Positions 43,059 through 52,904 are shown, counted from the stretch's first letter. The stretch: DNA of 64,000 bases from Bradyrhizobium sp. Ash2021 (GCF_031202265.1 NZ_CP100604.1:5128501-5192500); one strand, 5' to 3'. Notes: generated by a model from the letters alone, not told the origin. A program made the numbers and translations.

Positions 43059-44840
43059 TCAGAGCGCGAAAACGTAGAGCATCGATCCCGGCTGCATCCG
43101 CTTCAGCTCCGGCGTGGAGTCGATGAACCACTTGTCCCAGGCGCCGCCCAGCCCGACGAGGATCGCAACATATTGCTTGCCGTCGACGGAGAAAGTCATC
43201 GGAGGGGCGTTCACGCCGCCGCCCGTGTTGAACTCCCAGAGTTTTTCCAACGACTTAGCATCAAGCGCCGTTACTTCGCCCGAGGGCTGACCAGAGAATA
43301 CCAGATCGGGGGTAGCGAGAACGCCGCCCAGATTCGGGAATGGCGTTTCAAACTTGCCTGCGACCTTGCCGGTCGTCACGTCGATCGCCGTGACGCTGCC
43401 CGTGATGCGAACCGGCTGGCTCGGGCCGCCGCCTGTCCAGAACTCCCGCGGCTTCAGCTTTTCCGGCGTCATCACCTCGACTTTGATGCGATTGCAGCTC
43501 TCGATCACGGGAATGTACCAGAGCTTCAGATCCGGATTGTAGGCCGTCGGCGGCCAATTCTTGCCGCCCATGTTGCCGGGGCAGATGTCGGTTTCCAGAT
43601 TGGTGCGGCTTGGCGTCACCGCCGCGATATAGGTCTGCACCGGCTTGTTCGGGTCATACTCGATCGGCTTGCCGGTTTCCGCGTCGAGGCCTTTGGTCCA
43701 TGTGACTTTCTTGACGAACGGAAGGCCCCAGACGAACTTGCCCGTGGTGCGATCAACCGCGTACGCGAAGCCGTTGCGATCCGCTTCGAGCGCGAGCTTC
43801 CGCGGACCACTGGGTCCGGGGATATCGACCAGCACATTCTCCGCCACGCTGTCGTAGTCATAGGGATCGTTGGGCGTGTGCTGATAATGCCATTTGATCT
43901 TCCCGGTATCGGCATCGAGCGCCAGCGAACTGTCGGTATAGAGATTGTCGCCGGGCCGATACTCGTTATCCCAGTCCGGGCCGGGATTGCCGATGCCCCA
44001 GATAAGGGTGTTGGTCTCCGGATCATAGCTGCCGGTCACCCATGTCGAACCTCCACCGGCTGCGGCAGAGTTCCTGTCGTCCTTCCAGGTCTCGTGCCCG
44101 GGCTCGCCCTTGCCGGGTATCGTATGGGTGCGCCATACCTCCTTCTGGCTTGAGAGGTCGGTCGCCGCGATCCAGCCGCGGATTCCGTATTCCGCACCGG
44201 CAACGCCGGTGACGGCCATGTTCTTCACGATCAGCGGCGCGCCGGTGATGACCTCGCCCTTGTTGGGATCGGCTACCTGGCGTTGCCAGGCGACCTGGCC
44301 GGTATCCTTGTTGGTCGCAATCAACCTGCCGTCGAGCGTGTGCGAAATAACCAGATTGCCCCACAGCGCCACGCCGCGGTTGTCGACGCCGCAGCAGGAC
44401 ACGGCGCCCGCCCAGTCATGGTCGGTCTTTGGATCCATCTTCCAGAGCAGCGTGCCTTTGCCGCCATGGGTGTCGATCTTGTAGACCGACCCCCATCCGT
44501 CGGTGACGTACATCATTCCGTTTTCAACGATCGGGGTGCCTTCGAGGCCGCCATGCGTCCAGATGCCGCCGCCCTCGACGCCGCCAAGGTGCATGGTCCA
44601 TGCGACCTTGAGATTTTTCACATTGCCCTTGTTGATCTCCGAAAGGCTGGAAAAGCGGGTGGCGGAGAAATTCTTGTGGTGATGGAGCCAGTTGCCGGGC
44701 TCCTTGTCTGCATTGAGCAGGCGCTCGGGAGTGACCTCATCCGCCGCCTTTACCGGAAGCGCCGCGATCGTTGCGACCGCAGCAACGGTCGCGAGCATGG
44801 CTGCTCGCAGCGAAGGCTTACGTCTCGTGAAATTCTTCAT
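43059..44840 (-). CDS. PQQ-dependent alcohol dehydrogenase, lanthanide-type signature
   Basis: 593 residues with a signal peptide (1-32) and an eight-bladed quinoprotein propeller with repeated Trp-docking motifs (TGKIKWHYQHTP, TTGKFVWGLP). The vicinal disulfide in AVSCCGVDNRG packs on PQQ. The catalytic-site stretch HTPNDPYDYDSVAENVLVD contains D328-Y-D330; the extra Asp two residues after the catalytic Asp is the mark of lanthanide-dependent (XoxF/ExaF/PedH-type) enzymes, where calcium enzymes have Ala or Ser. Reaction: periplasmic oxidation of methanol, ethanol or another primary alcohol, passing electrons to cytochrome c. First gene of the operon with the cytochrome downstream. Substrate cannot be fixed by sequence. 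Confidence 0.92.
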   Translation of the reverse strand: MKNFTRRKPSLRAAMLATVAAVATIAALPVKAADEVTPERLLNADKEPGNWLHHHKNFSATRFSSLSEINKGNVKNLKVAWTMHLGGVEGGGIWTHGGLEGTPIVENGMMYVTDGWGSVYKIDTHGGKGTLLWKMDPKTDHDWAGAVSCCGVDNRGVALWGNLVISHTLDGRLIATNKDTGQVAWQRQVADPNKGEVITGAPLIVKNMAVTGVAGAEYGIRGWIAATDLSSQKEVWRTHTIPGKGEPGHETWKDDRNSAAAGGGSTWVTGSYDPETNTLIWGIGNPGPDWDNEYRPGDNLYTDSSLALDADTGKIKWHYQHTPNDPYDYDSVAENVLVDIPGPSGPRKLALEADRNGFAYAVDRTTGKFVWGLPFVKKVTWTKGLDAETGKPIEYDPNKPVQTYIAAVTPSRTNLETDICPGNMGGKNWPPTAYNPDLKLWYIPVIESCNRIKVEVMTPEKLKPREFWTGGGPSQPVRITGSVTAIDVTTGKVAGKFETPFPNLGGVLATPDLVFSGQPSGEVTALDAKSLEKLWEFNTGGGVNAPPMTFSVDGKQYVAILVGLGGAWDKWFIDSTPELKRMQPGSMLYVFAL

Positions 44841-44948
44841 GTCGTTTCCTCCTTATTGATGACTTCTCGTTGCACTTGAGCGCCGGCATGTGTGGTGGCC
44901 CGCAGCTCAGAAGTTCGTTGTTCAGATTGTTTTGCTCTTCCGCTGCTT

Positions 44949-45428
44949 TCAGGGAAGTTGGCGGACGTTCACCTCCGTTTCGATTGTTCCCGCCTTCTGG
45001 AAGGCGATTGAGCACGTGAACCGTTCGCCGGCCGCGAGCGGCTGACGGGTCTGCAGAAGCATGACGTGATAGCCATCCGACTTGAGCACCGTGGTACTGC
45101 CCGCTGCAATCGGAATCGACGGAACCATCCGCATCGCGGGCGCGCCTTCGCCGCGATCAACTGTATGCCTTTCGGAGAAATTCGCGACAGGGCATCTGAC
45201 GCGCAGAAGGGCATCCGCGGCACCGGCTTCGTTGCGAACAGTCAGCAGAAGTGGGGTATCCGCGCCCACCTTATCCGTGACAGGAACCCAGGCATCGACG
45301 ACCTTGAGCGTCTCTTCGCCGCCACGCGCCATCGAGCCGCTCGCCATCCAACTTACCGCGACGATGATCAGCTCACGTGCCGCAGCGCGAAAACCCCTGC
45401 GGTTCCGGATCGACGGCGCTGTCGGCAT
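44949..45428 (-). CDS. PCuAC-family periplasmic copper chaperone
   Basis: 159 residues from the ATG at 45428 (MPTAPSIRNRRGFRAAAREL). Signal-anchor helix (about 20-34). The copper site fits the family formula H-x10-M-x21-H-x-M exactly: H88, M99, H121, M123 (NFSERHTVDRGEGAPAM, then DGYHVMLL). It delivers Cu(I) in the periplasm, usually to cytochrome oxidase. The location between the alcohol dehydrogenase and the kinase gene suggests a link to respiration on alcohols. The open frame to 45491 would need a TTG start and is rejected. Confidence 0.88.
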   Translation of the reverse strand: MPTAPSIRNRRGFRAAARELIIVAVSWMASGSMARGGEETLKVVDAWVPVTDKVGADTPLLLTVRNEAGAADALLRVRCPVANFSERHTVDRGEGAPAMRMVPSIPIAAGSTTVLKSDGYHVMLLQTRQPLAAGERFTCSIAFQKAGTIETEVNVRQLP

Positions 45429-45438
45429 TCGTTGGCCC

Positions 45439-45507
45439 TCAGCTCGCCCGGCGGCACCACCTCGACGCCAGCAGAAGCTGTGCCATGACAATGCTCATGC
45501 TGTACAT
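45439..45507 (-). CDS. 22-codon leader ORF upstream of the copper chaperone gene
   Basis: ATG at 45507 preceded by GGGAGGAACATCCCG (a good ribosome-binding site 8 bp away). It reads MYSMSIVMAQLLLASRWCRR then AS and TGA, ending 10 bp before the chaperone ATG. It may be a translated leader that regulates the downstream gene or a small membrane peptide; hydrophobic core MSIVMAQLLLAS. Too short to be sure. Confidence 0.4.
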   Translation of the reverse strand: MYSMSIVMAQLLLASRWCRRAS

Positions 45508-46070
45508 CGGGATGTTCCTCCCGAATTCTTGTTTGTTGAAGTTAGTTGAAGCCACAAATGTGGCGGCACGTGGATGACGCGCTGCAACGGACAATCGCCG
45601 ATCAGACATTTCTGTGCTGGGTTCTTGATGAACCCCAGTCACGCGGCCAGCGGATCAAGGCTACCGTGCCAAGGGCCGCGCAGCTCGATTGGCCTCGCAA
45701 GGTCGCAAACCGGGTCTCCGAAGCCGTCTAGCCTAGCTAGGACGCCATTCCGATCCCCGACCACCGCGGCGGCCAAGCCTTCCCTCAGATCATCTGCCTC
45801 AGCGTTCGGTACCGCGCGATTGTGTCGGCGGAGTTTGGAGCGCATTGCGGACTCAAATCAGACATCGCGTCAGGTCCGAAAAGTGCCTGCCATCACCGGA
45901 CGTCCCTTGATTGCCGATCACTTCGTCGGCGCAAAGCATCCAGGCTTTACGAGCAGCGGCCCGCGAGGTTCTCGTCTCGCCACGATATGGCACCGATCGC
46001 ATTTTTGGGGCGCCTATTTTTGGGTTGACGGGCGAAAGCAAACGTAACCTAATCAATGCGTTAAAATAGT
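45508..46070. other. Intergenic region without a recognised gene
   Basis: About 560 bp. Open frames exist on both strands (for example a minus-strand frame 45639-45845 with NAEADDLREGLAAAVVGDRN), but none is convincing. It should contain promoters for the divergent chaperone and kinase genes. Confidence 0.5.
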
Positions 46071-46093
46071 CCTCCTGCCAGGAGGCCCGCGTG
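46071..46093 (+). promoter_or_regulatory. Hairpin sequestering the ribosome-binding site of the large kinase
   Basis: CCTCCTG-C-CAGGAGG (46071-46085) is a perfect 7-bp inverted repeat. The right half holds the GGAGG ribosome-binding site 5 bp before the GTG start. Such a short loop would be strained in RNA as a simple hairpin, so it may act through partial pairing or as a DNA palindrome. Confidence 0.45.
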
Positions 46094-49000
46094 AACGAGC
46101 TCTTGAGCTATGTATTCTCGCCGCTGCGGGAGGGAGACATCTCTCTCTACCGGGGCTCCGGCAGCGGCCTGGCGCCGATCCTGCTCGTTGCCGCGGAAGA
46201 CTCCGCGCTTGGTTGCGTCGAGCGGCTTGAACACGAATATGCGCTCAAGGCCGAACTTGACGCCGAGTGGGCGGCGCGGCCAGTCGCGCTGACGCACGAC
46301 AACGACCGCATGACGCTGGTGCTCGAGGATCCCGGCGGCGGGCCGCTGGATCGACTGCTTGGCCAACCGCTGGAGATATCGCATTTCCTGCGGATCGCAA
46401 TCCGTCTTGTGGGAGCGCTCCGCCGCGTGCACGAGCGAGGCCTTATCCATAAGGACATCAAGCCAGCCAATATCCTGGTGGACGCGGCAAGCGGCGGCGT
46501 TTGGCTGACGGGGTTCGGCATTGCCTCGCGTCTGCCGCGCGAGCACCAGGCCCCCGCGCCACCGGAGGTGATCGCCGGGACACTCGCCTACATGGCGCCG
46601 GAACAAACCGGCAGGATGAACCGCTCGGTGGACTCCCGCAGCGATCTCTACGCACTGGGTGTCACCTTCTACGAAATGTTGACGGGGCACCTCCCCTTCT
46701 CCGCCGCCGATCCGATCGAGTGGGTGCACTGCCACATCGCCCGACAGCCAGCGCCGCCCACCGAGCGGGTCGCGGGCGTCCCGGGACCGCTCTCGGCAAT
46801 TGTGATGAAACTCCTCGCCAAGACCGCCGAGGAGCGCTACCAGACTGCCGCCGGTGTCGAGGCCGATCTTCGAAGATGCCTCGCAGCTTGGGAGTTATAT
46901 CGCCGCATCGACCAGTTTCCGCTGGGCGCGCACGACGCTTCGGACCGGCTGCGGATTCCGGAGAAGCTCTACGGCCGGGAGCGCGAGATCGACACACTGC
47001 TCGCTTCCTTCGACCGGGTCGTGGCGAACGGCACCGTGGAACTCGTGCTCGTGTCGGGCTATTCCGGCATCGGCAAGTCCTCGGTGGTGAACGAGCTGCA
47101 CAAGGCGCTCGTCCCGCCGCGGGGCCTGTTCGCCTCCGGCAAGTTCGACCAGTACAAGCGCGACATCCCATACGCGACGGTGGGCCAGGCATTCCAGAGC
47201 CTGATCCGCTCGCTGCTGAGCCAGAGCGAGGCCGAGCTCGGCCGCTGGCGATCCTCCCTCATCGAGGCGCTGGGCCCGAATGGTCAGCTCATGGTGAATC
47301 TCGTTCCCGAGCTGGAGCTCGTGATCGGAAAACAACCGCCAGTCCCGGACCTGCCGCCGCGGGACGCGCAGAACCGCTTCCAGATGGTGTTCCGGCGCTT
47401 CCTCGGGGTGTTCGCGCGCAAGGAGCACCCGCTCGCGCTGTTCCTCGATGACTTGCAGTGGCTGGATGCAGCAACGCTCGACCTCCTCGAGCACTTGGTT
47501 ACGCACTCCGAAGTGCGGCACCTGCTGCTGGTCGGCGCCTACCGCGACAATGAGGTCAGTCCCGCGCACCCGCTTCGGCGGACGCTGGAAGCGATCCGCA
47601 TAGCCGGAGCGCGGGTCCAGGAGATCGTGCTGGCGCCCCTTGAGCTCGACGATGTGGGCCGGCTCATCGCCGATGCACTCTACTGCAAGCCGGAGCGCGC
47701 GCGGCCCTTGGCGCAACTGGTGCAGGAGAAGACCGGCGCCAATCCGTTCTTCGCAATCCAGTTCTTCACCGCGCTGGCCGAAGAGGGGCTGCTCGCGTTC
47801 GACCCGGTCACGCGGGCTTGGCAATGGGACATGAATCGCATCCGGGCCAAGAGCTATACCGACAACGTGGTGGATCTCGTGGCCGGGAAGCTGAAACGGT
47901 TCTCCGCCACCACCCAGGAAGCCCTGAAACAGCTGGCCTGCCTGGGCAATGTCGCCCCGACCGCCACTCTGTCGCTGGTTCACGGGATAACAGAGGAGGC
48001 GATGCACGCGGCTCTTTGGGAAGCCGTCCACGCCGGGCTCGTCTTTCGCGAGGACAGCGCCTACAAATTCCTGCACGACCGGATCCAGCAGGCGGCCTAT
48101 TCACTGATTCCCGACGAGCACCGTGTCGACGTCCACCTGCGCATCGGCCGCACGCTGGCGAGAATGACGGCGGACGAACTCGCCGAGCATCTGTTCGATG
48201 TCGCGAACCAATTCAATCGGGGCGCCACACGGGTGGTCGACCGGGACGAGAAAGCGCAGGTGGCGACGATCGACCTGCGTGCCGGGCGAAAGGCCAAGGC
48301 GTCGGCGGCCTTTGCGTCGGCGCGCGCGTATTTCGCGGCCGGCATGGCGCTGCTCGACGAAAGGGACTGGGGCAGCCAGTACGAATTAATGTTCAGCCTG
48401 TGGCTCGAACGCGCGGAGTGCGAGCTTCTGAGCGGTGACTTCGACACCGCCGAGCAACTGATTGAGGAGCTGTTGCAGCGATGTGCGTCGAAGATCGACA
48501 AGGCGGCCGCCTACCGCCTCAAGATCGACCTGCACGCCATGAAGTCGGATTTTCCGCAAGCCGTCGATAGCGCGCTCACGGGTCTGAAACTGTTCGGCAT
48601 TGACCTGCCGGCACACCCGACCTGGGAGCAGGTCCAGGCCGAATACGAGACGCTCTGGCGCAATCTCGACGGGCGGCCGATCGAGAGCCTGATTGATCTT
48701 CCGCTGATGACGGATCCGGAACTGCACGCTGCGATGCTGGTACTCTCAGTCCTGTTCGGCCCCGCCTACTTTACCGATTTCCATTTGTATTGCCTGCACC
48801 TGTGCCGCATGGTGAACATCAGCTTGCAGCACGGGATGAGCGGCGCGTCCGCGCCCGGCTATGCCGGCTTCGGCGTGTGCGTCGGAGGGGCGTTTCACCG
48901 TTACCGCGAGGGTTATCGCTTCGCCAAGCTCGCATGCGACCTGGTCGAGAAACACGGCTTTATCGCCTACCAGGCAAAGGTCTATTTCGCGATGGGACTG

Positions 49001-51562
49001 GTCGCCCCCTGGACACAGCCAATCACGACCGCCATCGAGTTCACGCGGGCGTCCTCTCGCACCGCGACCGAGACGGGTGATCTGGCCTTCGCTTGCTACA
49101 GCATGTCTCGAGAGGTCGCGAGTCTTCTCCTGCGCAACGACCCGCTCGATGCGGTGTGGCGCGAGTCGGAGAGGAGCCTGGACTACGTCCGGAGAGCCAA
49201 GTTCCGCGACGTCGCCGACATGATCGTGAGCCACCAACGCTTCATTGCGACCATGCAGGGCCGGACGAAAACTTTCTCCACCTTCAGCGATGCGCAGTTC
49301 GATGAGGCGACGTTCGAGGCACAACTGACGGAAGACCGGGTGCCCATCATGATCTGCTTGTACTGGATCCTCAAACTCAAAGCGCGGTTCCTGTCAGGCG
49401 ACTACGCCGAGGCTCTCGCGTCAGCCGACAAGGCTAACGCGCTGCTTTGGGCCATGGCTGGCAGGTCCCAGTTGCTTGACTATTTTTACTACACGGCGGT
49501 GACGGTTGCTTCGCTCTATGAGAATGGTTCTGCCGACGAGCAGAACAGCTGGCGCGAACTCCTTGCGGTGCACCGAGATCAACTGCGCGAATGGACCGAC
49601 AACAATCCACCGACGTTCGGCGACAAATACGCCCTGGTGTCGGCCGAGATCGGCCGCCTCGAGGGGCGCGACGCCGATGCAATGCGTCTGTACGAAGAGG
49701 CGATCCGATCGGCCCGCGAGAACGGCTTCGTGCAGAACGAAGGCCTGGCCCATGAGTTGGCCGCGCGGTTTTACGCGGCGCGCGGGGCTGAATCGATGGC
49801 GCACGCCAGTCTGCGAAACGCGCGGCACTGCTATCTTCGCTGGGGCGCATTCGGCAAGGTGCGGCAACTCGAACAGCTTCATCCGCATCTCCGCGACGCA
49901 CCAGTTTCTGCATCGCCCACCACGACCATCGGCGCGCCCGTCGAGCAGCTGGATATCGGGACGGTGCTCAAGGCCGCGCAGGCGGTGTCCGGCGAGATCG
50001 AACTCGGCAAGCTCATCAAGACGCTGCTGCGGATTGCGGTCGAACATGCCGGCGCCGGGCGTGGCCTGCTCATTCTCTTCCCGGACGACGAGCCACGGAT
50101 CGCGGCGGAGGCGACGACCGGCCGCGGCCAGATTGAGGTCACGCAGCGCCAGACGGCCGTGTCACCGGCGGAGCTCCCCGAATCCGTGCTCCATTACGTG
50201 ATCCGGACGCGGGGGAGCGTGATCCTCGATGACGCCTCGGCGCAGAATCCGTTCTCGGCGGATGAGTACATCAGCCAGAAGCACGCCCGGTCGGTGCTCT
50301 GCCTGCCCCTGGTGAAACAGGCCAAGCTGATCGGGGTGCTCTATCTCGAGAACAACCTGGCCTCGCACGTGTTCACGCCAGCCCGGATCTCGGTGCTGGA
50401 ACTGCTGGCGTCGCAGGCTGCGATCTCGCTGGAGAACGCCCGTCTGTACAACGATCTCCAGGAGCGGGAGGCCAAGATCCGGCGCCTGGTGGACGCCAAC
50501 ATCATCGGCATCTTCATCTGGGAGCTCGGTGGTCGGTTTCTCGACGCCAATGAGACGTTCCTCCGCATGGTGGGATATGAGCGCGAGGAACTCGTCTCCG
50601 GCCGGGTGCGCTGGACCGAGGTGACACCGCCGGAATGGCGCGACCGCACCGCACGGGCCGTCGAAGAGATGACGATGACCGGGACCGCACAACCGTGGGA
50701 AAAGGAGTATTTCCGTAAGGACGGGAGCCGGGTGCCGGTGCTGATCGGCTCGGCCGCGTTCGACGAGAAGCGCGACCAGGGCGTCGCGTTCGTGCTCGAT
50801 CTGACAGAGCGCAAGCACGTCGAGCAGGCATTGCGCGACATGCAAACGAACCTCGCGCATGTCGTGCGCATAACAACCCTGGGCGAGCTGACAGCCTCAA
50901 TCGCCCATGAAGTGAACCAGCCGCTCGGCGCCGTCATCGCCAACGCCGAGGCCTGTCTGCGCTGGCTCCGCCGCGCAACTCCCGATCTCGACGCCGCGTG
51001 CCGCTCGGTGGAGTGGATCATCGACGACGGCAATCGGGCAAGTGAAGTGATCCGGCGCGTCCGGGCGCTCGCGAAAAAGACTGAAATTGACAAGATTCCG
51101 CTCGACGTCAATGACGTCGTCCGGGAGGTCGTAGCGCTAGTGCAGCGTGAGCTGACCAGCAATCGGGTATTGTTGCGAATGGAGCTGGCTCCGGCTCTAC
51201 CCCCGATCCTCGGCGATCGGGTCCAGCTGCAGCAGGTGATGATCAACCTGGTGATGAATGGCATTGAGGCCATGCAATCGGTCACGGATCGGCCGCGCGA
51301 ACTGGTGATCCAATCCCGCCGGGACGAGGAACGCCGAGTGCTCGTAAGTGTGACAGATTCCGGCGTCGGGATCGCGACCGAGGATGTGGACCGGCTGTTC
51401 AACCCCTTCTTCACCACCAAATCAAGCGGTATGGGCATGGGACTCTCGATCTGCCGTTCGATCGTGGAGGGGCACGGTGGGCGGCTGTGGGCCACAGCAA
51501 ACATACCCCACGGTGCTACGTTTCAATTCACCCTGCCGGTGAATGCTGACCACGCATCATGA
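46091..51562 (+). CDS. Giant kinase-like/AAA/GAF/PAS/histidine kinase
   Basis: 1823 residues from a GTG with GGAGG 5 bp upstream. Order: Ser/Thr-kinase-like domain (about 1-270; HKDIKPANIL at 120-129, but the Mg-binding DFG is changed to GFG in LTGFGIASRLPRE); AAA_16 ATPase (Walker A GYSGIGKSS at about 320, Walker B LALFLDDLQWLD at about 450); helical repeat scaffold (about 650-1270); GAF (about 1300-1450); PAS (about 1460-1580); HisKA with phospho-acceptor His in IAHEVNQPLGAVI (about 1604); and HATPase_c with MINLVMNGIEAM and TDSGVGI. Such trifunctional proteins are signal integrators whose ligands are mostly unknown. No response regulator is adjacent. It follows the PQQ dehydrogenase region, so an alcohol signal is possible but unproven. 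Confidence 0.9.
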   Translation: MNELLSYVFSPLREGDISLYRGSGSGLAPILLVAAEDSALGCVERLEHEYALKAELDAEWAARPVALTHDNDRMTLVLEDPGGGPLDRLLGQPLEISHFLRIAIRLVGALRRVHERGLIHKDIKPANILVDAASGGVWLTGFGIASRLPREHQAPAPPEVIAGTLAYMAPEQTGRMNRSVDSRSDLYALGVTFYEMLTGHLPFSAADPIEWVHCHIARQPAPPTERVAGVPGPLSAIVMKLLAKTAEERYQTAAGVEADLRRCLAAWELYRRIDQFPLGAHDASDRLRIPEKLYGREREIDTLLASFDRVVANGTVELVLVSGYSGIGKSSVVNELHKALVPPRGLFASGKFDQYKRDIPYATVGQAFQSLIRSLLSQSEAELGRWRSSLIEALGPNGQLMVNLVPELELVIGKQPPVPDLPPRDAQNRFQMVFRRFLGVFARKEHPLALFLDDLQWLDAATLDLLEHLVTHSEVRHLLLVGAYRDNEVSPAHPLRRTLEAIRIAGARVQEIVLAPLELDDVGRLIADALYCKPERARPLAQLVQEKTGANPFFAIQFFTALAEEGLLAFDPVTRAWQWDMNRIRAKSYTDNVVDLVAGKLKRFSATTQEALKQLACLGNVAPTATLSLVHGITEEAMHAALWEAVHAGLVFREDSAYKFLHDRIQQAAYSLIPDEHRVDVHLRIGRTLARMTADELAEHLFDVANQFNRGATRVVDRDEKAQVATIDLRAGRKAKASAAFASARAYFAAGMALLDERDWGSQYELMFSLWLERAECELLSGDFDTAEQLIEELLQRCASKIDKAAAYRLKIDLHAMKSDFPQAVDSALTGLKLFGIDLPAHPTWEQVQAEYETLWRNLDGRPIESLIDLPLMTDPELHAAMLVLSVLFGPAYFTDFHLYCLHLCRMVNISLQHGMSGASAPGYAGFGVCVGGAFHRYREGYRFAKLACDLVEKHGFIAYQAKVYFAMGLVAPWTQPITTAIEFTRASSRTATETGDLAFACYSMSREVASLLLRNDPLDAVWRESERSLDYVRRAKFRDVADMIVSHQRFIATMQGRTKTFSTFSDAQFDEATFEAQLTEDRVPIMICLYWILKLKARFLSGDYAEALASADKANALLWAMAGRSQLLDYFYYTAVTVASLYENGSADEQNSWRELLAVHRDQLREWTDNNPPTFGDKYALVSAEIGRLEGRDADAMRLYEEAIRSARENGFVQNEGLAHELAARFYAARGAESMAHASLRNARHCYLRWGAFGKVRQLEQLHPHLRDAPVSASPTTTIGAPVEQLDIGTVLKAAQAVSGEIELGKLIKTLLRIAVEHAGAGRGLLILFPDDEPRIAAEATTGRGQIEVTQRQTAVSPAELPESVLHYVIRTRGSVILDDASAQNPFSADEYISQKHARSVLCLPLVKQAKLIGVLYLENNLASHVFTPARISVLELLASQAAISLENARLYNDLQEREAKIRRLVDANIIGIFIWELGGRFLDANETFLRMVGYEREELVSGRVRWTEVTPPEWRDRTARAVEEMTMTGTAQPWEKEYFRKDGSRVPVLIGSAAFDEKRDQGVAFVLDLTERKHVEQALRDMQTNLAHVVRITTLGELTASIAHEVNQPLGAVIANAEACLRWLRRATPDLDAACRSVEWIIDDGNRASEVIRRVRALAKKTEIDKIPLDVNDVVREVVALVQRELTSNRVLLRMELAPALPPILGDRVQLQQVMINLVMNGIEAMQSVTDRPRELVIQSRRDEERRVLVSVTDSGVGIATEDVDRLFNPFFTTKSSGMGMGLSICRSIVEGHGGRLWATANIPHGATFQFTLPVNADHAS

Positions 51563-51689
51563 GGTTGCGCCGTAAGCCGCCCAAAGAACAGAAGGCGGCG
51601 CGCCCGAGCAGCGTCGCGGGGATACCGACGCCGAGTGCCTTGACGGTCTTCAGGTTGATGGCCGGCCCGATGCGATCAGGTTTGATGTC

Positions 51690-51815
51690 TCAGTTGGGTC
51701 AAAACCGGAAAAGCTCAATGGGAGTATATGTTTTCCGCTCTGCCCCCAACAACGGACATAGGGCGGCCACGGCGGCATGTCCGAAAAGTGCCATTTTCGG
51801 ACTCATGCACTGCAA
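51690..51815. repeat. Dispersed intergenic repeat, copy at 51.7 kb
   Basis: TGTCTCAGTTGGGTCAAAAC, later CAACAACGGACATAG and TGTCCGAAAAGTGCCATTTTCGGACT. The last part is an inverted repeat (CCGAAAAgtgccaTTTTCGG). The same blocks recur at 52.9 kb and, in part, at 53.6, 56.9, 57.6 and 58.4 kb. They are often mis-predicted as proteins. Confidence 0.75.
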
Positions 51816-51827
51816 CAACAAGAAGCT

Positions 51828-52802
51828 TTATTCGATCACCTCGTCGGCCGTGGCAAGCAGGGTCGGCGGTACCGCAAGCCCGAGCGCCCGTGCCGTTCTG
51901 AGATTGAGCACGAGTTCGAATTTGGTGGACCGCATCACCGGCAAATCGCCCGGCTTCTCGCCTTTGAGAATACGGCCGGCGTAGATACCGGTTTGGCGAT
52001 AGGCATCGGCAATGCTGGCGCCATAGCTCATCAAGCCGCCAATGCTGGCGAACTCTTTGAGGTGATAGGTCGCGGGCAGCGCATCGCGAGCCGCCAGCGC
52101 GACCAGCCGTTCCCGATGGGAAAACGTGAAAGCACCTGAACCGATGAGCAGGGCGCCGGCCCCGCGCTGGACGAATGTTGCAAAGGAAGTATCGATTTCG
52201 CGGTCGTTGCTGGCATCCAGAACGATGAGTGTTTGCCCGGACACCTGCGCTGCGGCCTGTACGTCGCTTCGTTCCGCCTCGGTATTCGGAGTGTTCGGGT
52301 GAACCAGCATGGCAATCGTCCCGGCCTTCGGGACGAGCTGGCGCAGCAGTTCCAGTCGCTTCGCCCCCAACACGCCTCCGAAAAAGTGCACGCCCGTGAC
52401 GTTGCCGCCCGGCCGGTTCAGGCTGGCGACAAGACCCTCCCCGACCGGATCGCCTCCGGCCGCGAACACGATCGGCACACTCGTGGTTGCGGACTTGGCC
52501 GCAAGCATCGCCACGGCATCCCCGACAATCAAGGCCACAGGCCAGTGGATCAGCTCATCCACCAGAGCCGGCAATCGATCGGTCCTCCCCTCTGCCCAGC
52601 GAAATTCGATCGCAACATTTTGGCCCTCGACGTAGCCCGTGTCCTTCAGGCCCTGGCGGAACGCTGTTACGAACTCCGTTGCGTCCGCGGCCGTCGTGCT
52701 GCGCAGAAATCCGATCACCGGCATCGACTGCTGCGCGCGGGTGGCAAACGGCACACTCGCCGCCGCGCCACCGACCAGCGTGATGAACTTGCGCCGCTGC
52801 AT
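51828..52802 (-). CDS. Stand-alone ABC-type substrate-binding protein (PF04392-like)
   Basis: 324 residues from the ATG at 52802 ([20 protein letters not shown]), with a Tat-like signal (QRRKFI) and AGGGGGTT ribosome-binding site. ABC_sub_bind pattern: [71 protein letters not shown] and [20 protein letters not shown]. Such genes are highly amplified in Bradyrhizobium and related genera and usually lack permease and ATPase neighbours, as here. The ligand is unknown. The 3' end merges with the dispersed repeat. Confidence 0.88.
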   Translation of the reverse strand: MQRRKFITLVGGAAASVPFATRAQQSMPVIGFLRSTTAADATEFVTAFRQGLKDTGYVEGQNVAIEFRWAEGRTDRLPALVDELIHWPVALIVGDAVAMLAAKSATTSVPIVFAAGGDPVGEGLVASLNRPGGNVTGVHFFGGVLGAKRLELLRQLVPKAGTIAMLVHPNTPNTEAERSDVQAAAQVSGQTLIVLDASNDREIDTSFATFVQRGAGALLIGSGAFTFSHRERLVALAARDALPATYHLKEFASIGGLMSYGASIADAYRQTGIYAGRILKGEKPGDLPVMRSTKFELVLNLRTARALGLAVPPTLLATADEVIE

Positions 52803-52904
52803 GTAACCCCCTGAGAAAGCGCCTTCTGCAAGACTTAAAGCCCAGCACTTTGCGACTGTCCAGCGCGGAACAAATGGCACTCACCTGGCTTTCGACACGA
52901 CAAC

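Noticed and set aside
42981..44153. 390-codon plus-strand frame
   Set aside because: Antisense to the PQQ dehydrogenase, which has all family motifs.
46895..48076. 393-codon minus-strand frame
   Set aside because: Lies opposite the AAA part of the giant kinase; no motif and no ribosome-binding site.
50341..51504. 387-codon minus-strand frame
   Set aside because: Antisense to the PAS/HisKA/HATPase part of the kinase, with Ser/Arg-rich non-protein composition.
51559..51984. Plus-strand frame MRLRRKPPKEQKAA…[17 protein letters not shown]
   Set aside because: It reads through the dispersed repeat and the antisense of the PF04392 gene end; this translation is a familiar false prediction in this genus.
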